DNA of 64,000 nucleotides, from contig CAYPLH010000010.1 of the NCBI GenBank assembly GCA_964411505.1, positions 1 through 64,000 of the forward strand, read 5' to 3'. The notes beneath the pieces were generated by a model, which saw nothing but the letters and a program-made list of their open reading frames with translations, searched no databases and had not been told where the DNA came from. This DNA is from CAYPLH01 sp964411505. Its GTDB lineage: Bacteria; Bacillota; Clostridia; CAYPLH01; DUMO01. Positions 34,661 to 44,414 of this stretch are shown here, piece by piece (the stretch's first letter is position 1; each line of letters opens with the position of its first letter). The translations under genes were made by a program, and so were the position numbers.

Positions 34661-36070
34661 ATGGTTGATGATGTTGTTATAATGGGAGCAGGTCCAGCAG
34701 GACTTGCAGCAGGATTTGAGCTTTTAAAAAAAAATTGCAATGCTTTGCTTTTTGAATCGCAGAACCAGGTTGGAGGTATAAGTAAAACAGTAAAATACAA
34801 AGACTTCTATTTTGATCTTGGGGGTCATCGTTTTTTTACCAAGCTGGATGAGGTAAACGACCTCTGGCATGAGGTTCTCAAAGATGACTTCCAGAAAGTA
34901 CCTAGGCTTTCAAGAATATATTACCAAAATAAATATTTTAATTATCCTCTGACAGCAATGAATGCGCTTACAGGTATGGGTGTCATGGATACCATAGGGA
35001 TCACATCAAGCTATATGTACTCAAAAATTTTCCCGTGCAAATGTGAAGATACGTTTGAACAATGGGTATCAAATCGATTTGGTAAAAAGCTTTATTCAAT
35101 GTTTTTTAAAACATATACAGAAAAGGTGTGGGGTATTCCATGTTCCCAGATACAAGCAGAATGGGCAGCTCAAAGGATAAAAGGACTCTCTTTAAAAACA
35201 GCGGTTATTAATGCTGTAGTAAAGAAAAACAATACCATAAAGACACTGATAAATGAATTTGATTATCCCACATATGGACCGGGAATGATGTATAACCGCA
35301 TGAAAGAACACATAGAGAACATGGGTGGTAGCGTATATATGAACTCAACAGTGGACAGGGTTAACAAAGAAGGTAATGAAATAAAAAGCATTGAATACGT
35401 TGACAAGCACGGTGCTAGAACCTCTGTCGAAGGTAGACAGTTTATATCAAGCATACCAGTTACAGAACTGGTCAAAAAGATATCACCTGCACCAGACACA
35501 AGAGTTCTTAAAGCAGCAGATAATTTAAGTTATAGAAGCATTATAACCATAGATATTATTCTTCGAAAAAAGGATCTATTTCCCGACAACTGGATTTATA
35601 TTCACTCACCCGAAGTTAAACTTGGACGAATTCAGAATTTTAAAAATTGGAGTAAAAAAATGATTCCTACAGAAGATAAAACCTCATTAGGTCTTGAATA
35701 CTTTTGTAACGAAAACGATGAATTCTGGAACCTGCCTGACAATGAGCTCTTTGAGATTGCTTCAAATGAAATTGAAAAGTTAAATATCGCCAAAAAAGAA
35801 GATATAGAAGACTATATTGTCATAAAAGTACCTAAAGCCTATCCCGTCTACATGAATGGCTACAGATCCAACATAGAAATAATTGAAGAATATCTAAAGC
35901 AAATAAGAAATCTTCAGCAGATTGGACGATATGGACTTTTTAAATACAATAATATGGATCATTCAGTTCTTACAGGTCTATATGCTGCAAAAAATATAAT
36001 AGAAGATAGATACAAATATGATACGTGGAAAGTTAATACAGATAGTGAATACCAAGAAGAAAAAAAGTAA
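34661..36070 (+). CDS. FAD-dependent oxidoreductase (UDP-galactopyranose mutase/amine oxidase-like)
   Basis: 469 aa from ATG at 34661 with GGAGAG 6 nt upstream. The N-terminal Rossmann motif is VVIMGAGPAGLAAGFEL (5-21), followed by the acidic ribose-binding position in LLFESQNQVGGIS and a GGHRFFTK segment. The C-terminal FAD segment reads GRYGLFKYNNMDHSVLTG. The closest recognisable relatives are UGM/protoporphyrinogen-oxidase-like flavoproteins found in glycan clusters. A sugar-nucleotide mutase or oxidase acting on a lipid-linked sugar is possible. Neighbours, GtrA upstream and GT genes further on, support an envelope glycan role. Confidence 0.8.
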   Translation: MVDDVVIMGAGPAGLAAGFELLKKNCNALLFESQNQVGGISKTVKYKDFYFDLGGHRFFTKLDEVNDLWHEVLKDDFQKVPRLSRIYYQNKYFNYPLTAMNALTGMGVMDTIGITSSYMYSKIFPCKCEDTFEQWVSNRFGKKLYSMFFKTYTEKVWGIPCSQIQAEWAAQRIKGLSLKTAVINAVVKKNNTIKTLINEFDYPTYGPGMMYNRMKEHIENMGGSVYMNSTVDRVNKEGNEIKSIEYVDKHGARTSVEGRQFISSIPVTELVKKISPAPDTRVLKAADNLSYRSIITIDIILRKKDLFPDNWIYIHSPEVKLGRIQNFKNWSKKMIPTEDKTSLGLEYFCNENDEFWNLPDNELFEIASNEIEKLNIAKKEDIEDYIVIKVPKAYPVYMNGYRSNIEIIEEYLKQIRNLQQIGRYGLFKYNNMDHSVLTGLYAAKNIIEDRYKYDTWKVNTDSEYQEEKK

Positions 36071-36143
36071 AATATTCTTTGTTGAGAGTGACAATTTAGT
36101 TAATGTATAGGTTTCACTTAACACCTTTAACGATCAACTTACA

Positions 36144-36178
36144 AAAGCTGGGCAAAGTGTATAATTCTGCCCAGCTTT
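36144..36178. terminator. Hairpin downstream of the FAD oxidoreductase gene
   Basis: AAAGCTGGGCA (36144-36154) and TGCCCAGCTTT (36168-36178) form a perfect 11-bp stem with a 13-nt loop. It ends a few bases before the tandem repeat. There is no long T run, so efficiency is uncertain. Confidence 0.55.
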
Positions 36179-36405
36179 CCAACTTCCCAACTTCCCAACT
36201 TCCCAACTTTCCACTTTCCACTTTCCACTTTCCACTTTCCAACTTCCCACTTTCCAACTTCCCAACTTTCCAACTTCCCACTTTCCAACTTTCCACTTTC
36301 CAACTTTCCACTTTCCAACTTTCCAACTTTCCACTTTCCAACTTCCCAACTTTCCAACTTTCCAACTTCCCACTTTCCAACTTCCCAACTTTCCAACTTC
36401 CCAAC
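36174..36405. repeat. Short-period tandem repeat, about 230 bp
   Basis: Some 30 units of 7-8 bp (TTTCCAC, TTCCCAAC, TTTCCAAC, TTCCCAC) follow one another without other sequence. They fill the gap between two convergent genes up to the stop of the chemoreceptor. The frames it creates translate to monotonous repeats and are not genes. It has spacer-less units, so it is not a CRISPR array. Confidence 0.9.
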
Positions 36406-36409
36406 CATC

Positions 36410-38560
36410 CTACTCCAGCTTAAATGCCTTAATGACTTCAGCCAAATCCTGCGCCATGGTATTCATCTCCTTAGCCAGTATGGAAAGTGATTCTGAGCCT
36501 GCCATCATTTCCTGGGTACTGGCCGACACTTCTTGAGCAGTCGCTGCTGCTTCTTCTGAAACTGCAGAAATATCTTCAATGGATTCTTGTGTCTTCTCCC
36601 TCGATTGTATCATCTCTTTAACTGTATTATTTACATTAGTCATTTGTGAAGAAATGTCCTCCATTGCTTCATATACTGAACGGAATGACGTATCAGTTTC
36701 TTTTACTGCGCTTACTTGTTCTTCTACTGCTTTTCTGGCTTCATCGGCAGCTTTTACTGTTGATTGGGACTTATCAAGAATATTTTTAACAATTTCACCT
36801 ATTGTTATTGTTGATTCTTTGGACATATCCGCAAGTTTTCTAACTTCTCCGGCCACAACTGCAAATCCTCTTCCTGCTTCACCTGCACGAGCGGCCTCAA
36901 TTGCTGCATTTAGCGAAAGAAGATTTGTTTGCTCTGAAATGCTGACTATTACCTTTATTATCTTTTCAATTTCTTTCATTTCAATATTAAGACCTGTTAT
37001 ATCATTTGAAATCCGTTCTGAAGCAGTGCTTGCTTCAGAAGCTTTAGTGTTGAGTGAATTAACAACATTAAACGCATTTTTAGTAATTTCTTGCGTATTA
37101 TTAACAACCTTCAAGACTCCTGAGACATTATTGTTCACTTCAGCTATCTCTGTTGAAAGATTATTCATATAGCCAACACTTTCAGTAACACCCTCAGCTT
37201 GTGAAGATGCGCCTTCTGCGATTTGCTGAATAGTTACAGCAATCTGCTCTGAAGCAGCGTAACTTTGATCGGATGATGACGAAAGCTTAGATGAGCTATC
37301 CATCACCTGTTCCGAGGAAACCTTTACCTTTAGAATTACCGCTCTTATATTATCAACCATTTCGTTAAAATTAGTTATTACTTCACCAATCTGATCCCTA
37401 CTCTTATCACTAATCCTTACTGAAAGGTTACCACCTTTAGCTTGCTGGATCAAATAAACAAGCTTTTTCAATGGTTGCGAAATACTTAGTGAAATCATAA
37501 TTGATAATATCAGTGCAATAATTATAAAAATTATACATATCAGCTGAATGGTCTTGCTGATTTCTAAAGAAGCTGAATTTATATATGAATAAGGTATTGT
37601 TGAAACAGTAAACCATTCTGTACGTTTTATAGGACTTGCAGAAATAAGCTGTTTCTCACCCTTAACATCAAAATCAAAGGAGGAAATATTATTATCAAGA
37701 TTTTTTTTAATCTCCTCTATAACCTCTTTGTGCTCGTACTCAGTGCCAACTAATCCCTTTACCATACTTGATATTATTGTTCCGGAGGAATCCACTATAA
37801 ATATTTCAGCACCTTCGCCTAACTTAATATCTTTATAAAGTTCAGTTAACATATTTTGATTATAATTCAAGACTATTGTTCCGACATTTCTAGTTCCTGC
37901 TGTTATTTGTGGAACTTCTCTAACATAAACTAAATTTGAAGATTGCTTATTACTGTTATCTAACAATGGACTTAACTCCCAAAATGCACCCTGAGAGTCC
38001 TTAACCGCGTTATGCCAATATTCAAAATGCTTTTTTTGTAAGGATGCATCGGTTCCATACCTTAAGGTATTATCAGGATCAATAATCAGAACAGCTGTAA
38101 ATAGTGAACTGTTTAAACCTGTTTTGTTAACAATTGCGCTGTTAAAGCTATTCATAAAAGTCATCTTGTCATAAGCTGTCAATTGGTCATATTTAGGAAG
38201 ATTATCTTGAACAATTGGATTTAATATTATTTCAAGGCATTCACTTTCTGCATCCATAATTGCGTTATCAATATTTTTTTCTAGCTGTTGCTGCAACAAG
38301 CCTGAATAGTTTTTAATCTGGCTTGTGATTGCAGAACTGGATTTGTTGTATACAAGAATCCCTGTTATGATCAGTGGCACAAGCGATAGATATAGCAAAG
38401 AAACCAAAAGTCTAGTAGTAATTTTTGTATATCTTAACTTGCCCGCTAAAAAAGTAAGAATTCCCGCTAAAAAATTAGTGATTCTTTTTAGTAGTTTTAG
38501 TCCTGATATATTTTTCTTTTCTGCTTCAATTGGATTTTTCGTCCCCTTAAACAAATCCAT
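36410..38560 (-). CDS. Methyl-accepting chemotaxis protein
   Basis: 716 aa chemoreceptor. Transmembrane helices at about 46-70 and 333-355 flank an extracellular double-Cache-like sensor domain of about 260 residues. A HAMP domain follows (QPLKKLVYLIQQAKGGNLSV onward). The cytoplasmic signalling domain has the conserved tip EQTNLLSLNAAIEAARAGEAGRGFAVVAGEVR. It would signal to CheA/CheW; the ligand is unknown. No che genes are nearby. The ATG follows a G-rich SD (AGAGGGGG). It converges on the FAD oxidoreductase gene across the tandem repeat. Confidence 0.93.
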   Translation of the reverse strand: MDLFKGTKNPIEAEKKNISGLKLLKRITNFLAGILTFLAGKLRYTKITTRLLVSLLYLSLVPLIITGILVYNKSSSAITSQIKNYSGLLQQQLEKNIDNAIMDAESECLEIILNPIVQDNLPKYDQLTAYDKMTFMNSFNSAIVNKTGLNSSLFTAVLIIDPDNTLRYGTDASLQKKHFEYWHNAVKDSQGAFWELSPLLDNSNKQSSNLVYVREVPQITAGTRNVGTIVLNYNQNMLTELYKDIKLGEGAEIFIVDSSGTIISSMVKGLVGTEYEHKEVIEEIKKNLDNNISSFDFDVKGEKQLISASPIKRTEWFTVSTIPYSYINSASLEISKTIQLICIIFIIIALILSIMISLSISQPLKKLVYLIQQAKGGNLSVRISDKSRDQIGEVITNFNEMVDNIRAVILKVKVSSEQVMDSSSKLSSSSDQSYAASEQIAVTIQQIAEGASSQAEGVTESVGYMNNLSTEIAEVNNNVSGVLKVVNNTQEITKNAFNVVNSLNTKASEASTASERISNDITGLNIEMKEIEKIIKVIVSISEQTNLLSLNAAIEAARAGEAGRGFAVVAGEVRKLADMSKESTITIGEIVKNILDKSQSTVKAADEARKAVEEQVSAVKETDTSFRSVYEAMEDISSQMTNVNNTVKEMIQSREKTQESIEDISAVSEEAAATAQEVSASTQEMMAGSESLSILAKEMNTMAQDLAEVIKAFKLE

Positions 38561-38971
38561 GCCCCCCTCTTTCTTTTTTACCGTTTTTTTACACGCATGA
38601 TCATTTTACGCAAGATCATTTTTTGTATATACTTTAAAAATGGTACTTACACACTAATAGTGACTATTTTCTTAGGTTATTTTATATTTCGACACATAAT
38701 GAGAAATTCCTTCCTAATATTTCTAAAAGTTAATAATTTATTCTAATGATTCATATCCAAAAAGTATTTATATGGAATTAACTTGGAATTCTCGTACAAT
38801 ATATGGTGTCAGAGTGTTTTTTTTTGCAGCATATATTGCATGTGGAATTAGCTTTAATCAATCTTATATGAAAATTTATTATTTTTTGTATAATACATCA
38901 ATATTTCTTCTAATTTTTAAAAGGCATAACTGCATTCTAAAACTTAATAATAAAGATGGAGGTGGTTTCTT
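38561..38971. other. Intergenic DNA between the chemoreceptor and a small membrane protein
   Basis: AT-rich divergent region. GATCATTTT occurs twice close together (about 38600-38620). A 67-codon frame at 38772-38975 is open but has no SD and overlaps the next gene. No flagellar sigma-factor promoter could be recognised with confidence. Confidence 0.35.
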
Positions 38972-39337
38972 TTGAACGAAAATAGCAATAAAGAATCAAA
39001 AAATAATGATAATAAATTTAATGACAAAAAAAATACGCCTAATAATGTTATTAATCTTTCTATGGATTATAGGGGCAAAATGCACAGAGAAAAAAACGAT
39101 ATAGCAGCTCTTTCCGGAAGATTCCCAGCCTATCTGACTTTTGGGTGGATTTGCGCGGCATTAGCAGTTTTTGTTTCTCCACTTTTTGCAGTAGCTTCAA
39201 TTATTTTTGGGATACTTTCAAATAATTTCAGGAAAGGTAGTGGAAATACTCTTATATTAACTAGCGTTATACTGGCAGTGATAAGTCTGTTATTGGCCAT
39301 TTTTTATACGTTTACAGGTGGAACCATAATGTATTAG
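38972..39337 (+). CDS. Small membrane protein (DUF4190-like)
   Basis: 121 aa from a TTG following GGAGGTGG. A polar, Asn/Lys-rich first half (1-40) is followed by two hydrophobic segments (about 55-80 and 92-115), with the GWICAALAVFVSPLFAVASI and GILSNNF pattern of DUF4190-like helical-hairpin proteins. Function unknown. It lies 24 bp upstream of the vanW-type gene and is probably co-transcribed. Confidence 0.72.
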   Translation: MNENSNKESKNNDNKFNDKKNTPNNVINLSMDYRGKMHREKNDIAALSGRFPAYLTFGWICAALAVFVSPLFAVASIIFGILSNNFRKGSGNTLILTSVILAVISLLLAIFYTFTGGTIMY

Positions 39338-39361
39338 TTGGCAAAATTTGAATAAGTAACA

Positions 39362-40267
39362 ATGAAAGGGTCTGATAGTATCAATTCAAATAAAAATAAT
39401 GAGCCTTTACAAGCCATCATTATAAAGTACACTATTGCTTTTTCCGGCGTAAAAAAATTTTTTTTTATTCTGGTTTGTATATTGCTCATTCTAAACTTGG
39501 GTTGTCAACCTAGGGTTAAAAAAGAAGTGCAATTAAACGATCTAGGTGTAGGCGAATTAACAAAAAATGAGCTATCAAAAGAACTGGAAAGACTGGCTTC
39601 TGAAGTTTTAGTCGTTCCAAAAAACGCTGATTTCGACAATTCCACTTGGGAGGTGACACCAGAATCGCAGGGTAAGCATGCTGATATAAATACAACTATG
39701 GAAAAAATTATGTCTGCAGATGAAGGTGAAAAAATCGAACTAATTATAGTACACGACAATCCAGAAATTAGCATGAACTCTGTTAAAAATGCAATTAGTA
39801 CTATAGGTTCATTTTCAACCTCAATATTGAACCGAGAGCAAAATCGTGTTCATAATATCAAAATTGCTGCAGAAAAAATCAACTACACTGTGATTTCACC
39901 CGGAGAAGAGTTTTCTTTTAACGGAGCATTAGGTAAACGAACTGAAGGTAAAGGGTATGAACCTGCTCCAATAATAATCAATAAAGAAAACGGACCAGAG
40001 GACGCATATGGTGTCGGAGGCGGAATATGCCAGATTTCAAGTACATTATTTAATGCTGTTGATAACGCTGGTTTAACTGTAACAGAAAAGCACCCGCATT
40101 CTAAGGATGTTGGGTATGTTCCCATGGGACGTGACGCGACAGTTGTATATAATGGTGCAGATTTTAAGTTTGTAAACAACCGAAAATATCCAATAATGAT
40201 TAGAATAAGTGTTTCAAGCAGCAAAGTCACTATATGGATAATCGAAAACAGAAACATAAAGATTTGA
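39362..40267 (+). CDS. VanW family lipoprotein
   Basis: 301 aa. An N-terminal hydrophobic stretch ends in a lipobox-like NLGC (about 46-49). After a linker, the C-terminal VanW domain (about 170-290) shows SPGEEFSFNGALG, RTEGKGYEPAP and the hallmark YGVGGGICQISSTLFNAV. VanW proteins occur in some vancomycin-resistance loci and widely in Clostridia; biochemical function is unknown. No van genes are present, so a resistance role is not supported. The ATG lacks a strong SD, and translation may be coupled to the preceding gene. Confidence 0.85.
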   Translation: MKGSDSINSNKNNEPLQAIIIKYTIAFSGVKKFFFILVCILLILNLGCQPRVKKEVQLNDLGVGELTKNELSKELERLASEVLVVPKNADFDNSTWEVTPESQGKHADINTTMEKIMSADEGEKIELIIVHDNPEISMNSVKNAISTIGSFSTSILNREQNRVHNIKIAAEKINYTVISPGEEFSFNGALGKRTEGKGYEPAPIIINKENGPEDAYGVGGGICQISSTLFNAVDNAGLTVTEKHPHSKDVGYVPMGRDATVVYNGADFKFVNNRKYPIMIRISVSSSKVTIWIIENRNIKI

Positions 40268-40272
40268 GCCAA

Positions 40273-40295
40273 CCCCTGCCTACACTGGGCAGGGG
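40273..40295. terminator. Hairpin between convergent genes
   Basis: CCCCTGCC and GGCAGGGG form a perfect 8-bp stem with a 7-nt loop just after the VanW gene and before the end of the glycosyltransferase gene. It may act in both directions; the T tract is weak. Confidence 0.6.
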
Positions 40296-40301
40296 AGGTT
40301 A

Positions 40302-41264
40302 TTATAGCCTGCCACTTTCTCGGTCATCATCAATATTAACTCTATCTCTAACGATATAAAGTGGTCGTCCTTTAGCTTCGTCATATATTCTTCCAATGTA
40401 TTCACCGATAATTCCAAGCATCATAAGTACAATACCATTGAACAAAAGGCTTACAGCAAGAGTGGACGCCCATCCTTGTACAGTAAGATTGGTAAAAAGC
40501 TTTTGATATAAGACAACCACAAGATAAATAAAACTGCAAATTGAAATAAACACTCCTGCATAAGAAGCCATCTTCAATGGCTTATATGAAAAGGATGCCA
40601 TAGCATCAAAGGCAAATTTGATCATTTTTTTAAGAGGATATTTTGTTATACCAGCAAAACGTTTTTCCCTTTTAAACTCAACACTTGTCTGCTTAAAGCC
40701 AAGCCAGGAAATTAGTCCTCTTACATACCTGCTACGCTCATTTACTTTTTTTAAAGCGTCACAAACATTTCTGTCAATAAGCCGAAAATCGCCGGTATCT
40801 ACAGGTATATCCACATCTGTCATTGCGTTTAGAAAACGATAAAATACTGATGCAGTTATTTTTTTAAAAGGAGTCTCACCTTCGCGCTCAATTCTTTTCC
40901 CATATACAACCTCATAACCATTTTTCCACTCTTTGATCATTTCTGGAATTACCTCAGGGGGATCCTGAAGGTCAGCGTCAATAATTATAATTGCATCGCC
41001 GCTTGTAAAATCCATTCCAGCTGTGATTGCAATCTGATGACCAAAATTTCGCGAAAAATCTAATAGCTTTATGCTGCTATCTCTGCTACAGATATCTTTA
41101 ATTATCGGTACAGTTTTATCCCGGCTTCCATCATTAACAAATAGTATTTCATAAGGCTCGCTCAAACTGTCCATGACTTCTTTCAACCTTTTATATGTTT
41201 CAGCTACTACCTCTTCTTCATTGTAGACAGGCACAACTACAGAATACATACAATTTTCCGACAT
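40302..41264 (-). CDS. GT2 glycosyltransferase, DPM1/GtrB type
   Basis: 320 aa from ATG at 41264 (GGGAGG 8 nt upstream); the frame remains open to 41324 but that would enter a repeat element. The GT-A domain shows SVVVPVYNEEEVVAE, NDGSRDKT and DADLQDPPEVIPEMI. Two C-terminal transmembrane helices follow (about 225-250, 262-285), ending EYIGRIYDEAKGRPLYIV. Such enzymes move a sugar from a nucleotide to undecaprenyl (or dolichyl) phosphate on the cytoplasmic face. The product would feed the membrane transferase encoded just upstream (41542-44322). Confidence 0.9.
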   Translation of the reverse strand: MSENCMYSVVVPVYNEEEVVAETYKRLKEVMDSLSEPYEILFVNDGSRDKTVPIIKDICSRDSSIKLLDFSRNFGHQIAITAGMDFTSGDAIIIIDADLQDPPEVIPEMIKEWKNGYEVVYGKRIEREGETPFKKITASVFYRFLNAMTDVDIPVDTGDFRLIDRNVCDALKKVNERSRYVRGLISWLGFKQTSVEFKREKRFAGITKYPLKKMIKFAFDAMASFSYKPLKMASYAGVFISICSFIYLVVVLYQKLFTNLTVQGWASTLAVSLLFNGIVLMMLGIIGEYIGRIYDEAKGRPLYIVRDRVNIDDDRESGRL

Positions 41265-41301
41265 GTTTTCTTCCTCCCTTTTTGTTAAGTATCTTTTAAT
41301 T

Positions 41302-41502
41302 ATATGGTGTAGTAAAAGGAACAATTGGCTTTATTTTGTTAGAAAACCCGGTGAGCGGAATGTAAAAATGCGTGAAAAGAACACGACGTTTTTTTAGCTT
41401 TTTTGCGCCACGGATGGCGCATAAAAAGCGTTAGCATTTTTATATTCTTAAGAACCTTTGGTTTTCAAAAAATAATTAGCCTGTTCTGTTACTACACTAT
41501 AT
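41302..41502. repeat. 201-bp nested palindromic element, TGTAGTAA family, copy 3
   Basis: Ends ATATGGTGTAGTAA (41302-41315) and TTACTACACTATAT (41489-41502) are inverted. AACAATTGGCTTTATTTTG after the left end is shared with copy 1. Inside, AAAATGCG and matching GCATTTTTA arms flank a central GCGCCA/TGGCGC hairpin. The element lies between two minus-strand glycosylation genes. It has the shape of a miniature inverted-repeat element, with no coding capacity. Confidence 0.65.
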
Positions 41503-41541
41503 CTTTATGCATTTCTTTATGCATTTCTTTATCAATTCTTC

Positions 41542-44322
41542 CTAAAAAATCCACGATTTAAACCAACGCAAACCCTTAACATACTCTGCACTCACAGGCA
41601 TTCCGGATAATACTGGATAAAATAAAACGAACAAAATAAATACTATCCCTAAATAAGCCGCTACAACGCTATATCGAATATATAGCGATTGAACCTCCTC
41701 CGCAACACTGTAACTATCTTTGTACTTCTCTATTATATACTTTATTATATAAACAATTGTCAGTATCAGAAACGGTACTGACGAAAAAAAGTGGTATATC
41801 CATGTTATTCTAGAAACCAGTACCCATGGAAGATATTGAAAAGCAAAGGCTACATAAACAACTGCCATTTTTTTATCTCTCTTTTTTATTGATATAAGAA
41901 GTGAAGCAACAAAGGAAGCAATTCCCACCCACCATATAGCCGGATTTCCCATAGTAACAATAGTTGAAACTATTCCATGAGGCATATCGCTCCCTGAATA
42001 GAACCATGTAGGTTTATACATGATAGGCCATTGGTACCATGGTGAGGCAAAAGAATGTGTTGCATTAAGTCCGCTATGATAATTGAACATGTGCAGCTGC
42101 AACTTCCAGACATTTGCAACTCCGTGACCTTGTCCGGGTATCATCATAAAAGGAATGTATGACAACAAATATATTATAATCGGAATAATTACAAAAAACA
42201 CAACACAGTATGCCATTGTTTTGGTAATATGTAAGGGAATAAAATCTTTTACCAATTGTGTATTTTTAAGATTTCTATCACCAAGAGCTTTCTTATAGTC
42301 CTTATATTCAATATATTTTGCGACAAAAAACAATAATGCAAGACCCGCTCCTGCATAAATACTTATCCATTTACATGCTACACCTATTCCAAAAAACAAA
42401 CCGCTGAAAAACAATGGTTTAAGAGACTGTCTGTATCCCAACGTATAAGACCTATACATAAAACTATCATACATGTAATAGTACATAAAAATTATAAAAA
42501 ATGTTGCGTACACATCAATAGTTGCTATTCTTGTCTGCGTAAAATGCATAAAGTCGAACATCATAAGAAAAGCCGCGCAAAAGCCATAAAACCTTTTTTC
42601 AAACATCTTTCTACCAAAAAGATACATTACAGGGATCATAGCTGCACCAAACAACGTACCGATAATTCTCCAACCAAACGGATTCATACCAAAAAGTGCT
42701 ATACCTGCTGCTATAAACAGTTTTCCTAATGGAGGGTGAGTGTTCTCGTAAGGTTCAAGCTTGTTTAGGTGCTCATAGGCTGTTCGCGCATGGTATATTT
42801 CATCAAAATAGGTACTGGTCATAAAAGAAGGATTGTATTCAATTTTAACGTTTTCGTCAAAAAGATTTTCAACTGATCCTTCATCATTCATATCAATATT
42901 TTTTTCTACTATTAGAAAATCTGTTAGTGGTTTATCACTCCCATCCTCAAAAAAACCCACTTCAAGCAACGTACCACCTGGTTCATCAACTATTAGCCTA
43001 ATTCGGTCAGTTGTGGCGTGTACATTTGAGTAACCCCACTTATAAAAATCATCTTTTTCAAAAGATCCAAGCGGTTTGAATTCTCCATCTTGATCCATAT
43101 ACTCAACCCTGTAGCTTCCGTCAATATGCCACCCTTGGCCGTGCCCTTGGTAATAACATATTCTAGAAATATTCACCTGCCTACCAAAATCAACTGTGAA
43201 GCCTTCACCTGCCGTAACCGGCATCCAGCCAGTCTTAGGTACATTTAAACTACCAAGGTTTACAAGAGCAAGAACAAGATATATTAAAGTCATTGACGCC
43301 ATTATTATATAGTCCTGCTTATCTGGTTTGAAAAACTTAATTTCTTTGTTGTCATTTATACTGTTAACTTCAGTGTTTAATGTTTTTGGGTCCGAATTAA
43401 ACCAGCTTTTAAATAATTGGCTAGAATCTCTTTGGTCCGTAGGCTTCGTGCTACCCTTTTGATTTTTTGTTCCCAATTGGTCGTTATTCTGGTCATTGTT
43501 TTGATCTTCATTCTGATCTGTATCCCCGGGGAAATAGTCGCCTTCATAAACTTTGGTTGAATCAAACCCATTATTCTTCCGAGTCTTGTAAGCAAATAAG
43601 GCACCAAAAATCGCTGCTACAAAAGCACCTATTAAAAGAAGCCAGTCATATTTTGTGGAACGCCTGCCCCTGTCCGATAACAAATCACTTTTGCTGCTTT
43701 CTTTATCTTTGTCAGCTTCAACTTCTCCAATTATCGCAAGGGGGGCACCTGCAGGAACAAAGTCTACCTTTACAAAACTCACATCATCAAAATAAGCTTT
43801 GCCCTTATTTACTTTTCCATATCCGCCAAGTCCAAGCGTTATATTGATAAAATTCACGTTTTTTTCTGTTTTAACATATAATTCCACACGTTCCCACTCT
43901 TTACTGGTACCTTTGATATCTTTTGAGGTCTCAAGCCTTCCTTCAATTGAAATGTTAGCCCCCAAACCATTAGTTTCTACACCTTCTGTCTTTATCATGC
44001 ACGAAACCCTATAGTATGAATCTTGTTGCACATTAATAGATTGTATGTATCTTGCATCATTATCCTTATTGTTTGTGATGATTGCAGAGCTACTACCAGA
44101 AAATGTTTCATCTGTCTCTATGCCAAGTGACGAATAAGTGCTGTCTTTTTCCCACGTCCAAATTCTCCATGCAATTGGTTTATCGCCTGACACCTCTTCA
44201 AAAGAAGGATTGGCAATCAAATTTTCTCCATCTGAAAAAACAACACCTGTGCCTAATGGGCACGCAAAGATTATAAAAAAGGTTAAAAAATATAAATTTA
44301 AAAATAATAAAAATTTCCTCAT
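41542..44322 (-). CDS. PMT/GT39-type membrane glycosyltransferase with lectin-like domains
   Basis: 926 aa. Signal-like N-terminus (1-30), a CBM4/9-like jelly-roll (about 35-190, starting NLIANPSFEEVSGDKPIAWR), a transmembrane segment near 227-245, and a low-complexity Asp/Asn/Gln linker (about 265-290). Another helix and a discoidin-like beta segment follow (about 365-470). The C-terminal catalytic half has about nine helices, with FDEIYHARTAYEHL and THPPLGK, the acidic and HPPxGK motifs of protein O-mannosyltransferases. It would transfer a sugar from a polyprenyl-phosphate donor outside the membrane. GGGAGG precedes the ATG. The adjacent GT2 gene could make the donor. Confidence 0.82.
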   Translation of the reverse strand: MRKFLLFLNLYFLTFFIIFACPLGTGVVFSDGENLIANPSFEEVSGDKPIAWRIWTWEKDSTYSSLGIETDETFSGSSSAIITNNKDNDARYIQSINVQQDSYYRVSCMIKTEGVETNGLGANISIEGRLETSKDIKGTSKEWERVELYVKTEKNVNFINITLGLGGYGKVNKGKAYFDDVSFVKVDFVPAGAPLAIIGEVEADKDKESSKSDLLSDRGRRSTKYDWLLLIGAFVAAIFGALFAYKTRKNNGFDSTKVYEGDYFPGDTDQNEDQNNDQNNDQLGTKNQKGSTKPTDQRDSSQLFKSWFNSDPKTLNTEVNSINDNKEIKFFKPDKQDYIIMASMTLIYLVLALVNLGSLNVPKTGWMPVTAGEGFTVDFGRQVNISRICYYQGHGQGWHIDGSYRVEYMDQDGEFKPLGSFEKDDFYKWGYSNVHATTDRIRLIVDEPGGTLLEVGFFEDGSDKPLTDFLIVEKNIDMNDEGSVENLFDENVKIEYNPSFMTSTYFDEIYHARTAYEHLNKLEPYENTHPPLGKLFIAAGIALFGMNPFGWRIIGTLFGAAMIPVMYLFGRKMFEKRFYGFCAAFLMMFDFMHFTQTRIATIDVYATFFIIFMYYYMYDSFMYRSYTLGYRQSLKPLFFSGLFFGIGVACKWISIYAGAGLALLFFVAKYIEYKDYKKALGDRNLKNTQLVKDFIPLHITKTMAYCVVFFVIIPIIIYLLSYIPFMMIPGQGHGVANVWKLQLHMFNYHSGLNATHSFASPWYQWPIMYKPTWFYSGSDMPHGIVSTIVTMGNPAIWWVGIASFVASLLISIKKRDKKMAVVYVAFAFQYLPWVLVSRITWIYHFFSSVPFLILTIVYIIKYIIEKYKDSYSVAEEVQSLYIRYSVVAAYLGIVFILFVLFYPVLSGMPVSAEYVKGLRWFKSWIF

Positions 44323-44414
44323 CTTAGCCTCCCTTTCGTGCTTTGCTTACTTTAAACTATGCACAACTCTTACACTTTCTCATACATCTACTCCAAACAC
44401 TATAAGGGCTTTGC

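Noticed and set aside
36174..36405. Possible CRISPR array
   Set aside because: Units are 7-8 bp, directly abutting, without unique spacers, and no cas gene is present.
36103..36423. Open frames on both strands across the tandem repeat
   Set aside because: They translate to monotonous short repeats produced by the 7-8-bp units and lack ribosome binding sites.
38772..38975. 67-codon hydrophobic plus-strand frame
   Set aside because: No SD, very AT-rich, and it runs over the start of the next gene.
39362..40267. Vancomycin-resistance locus
   Set aside because: VanW-domain proteins are common in Clostridia; no vanA/H/X/R/S homologues are in the window.
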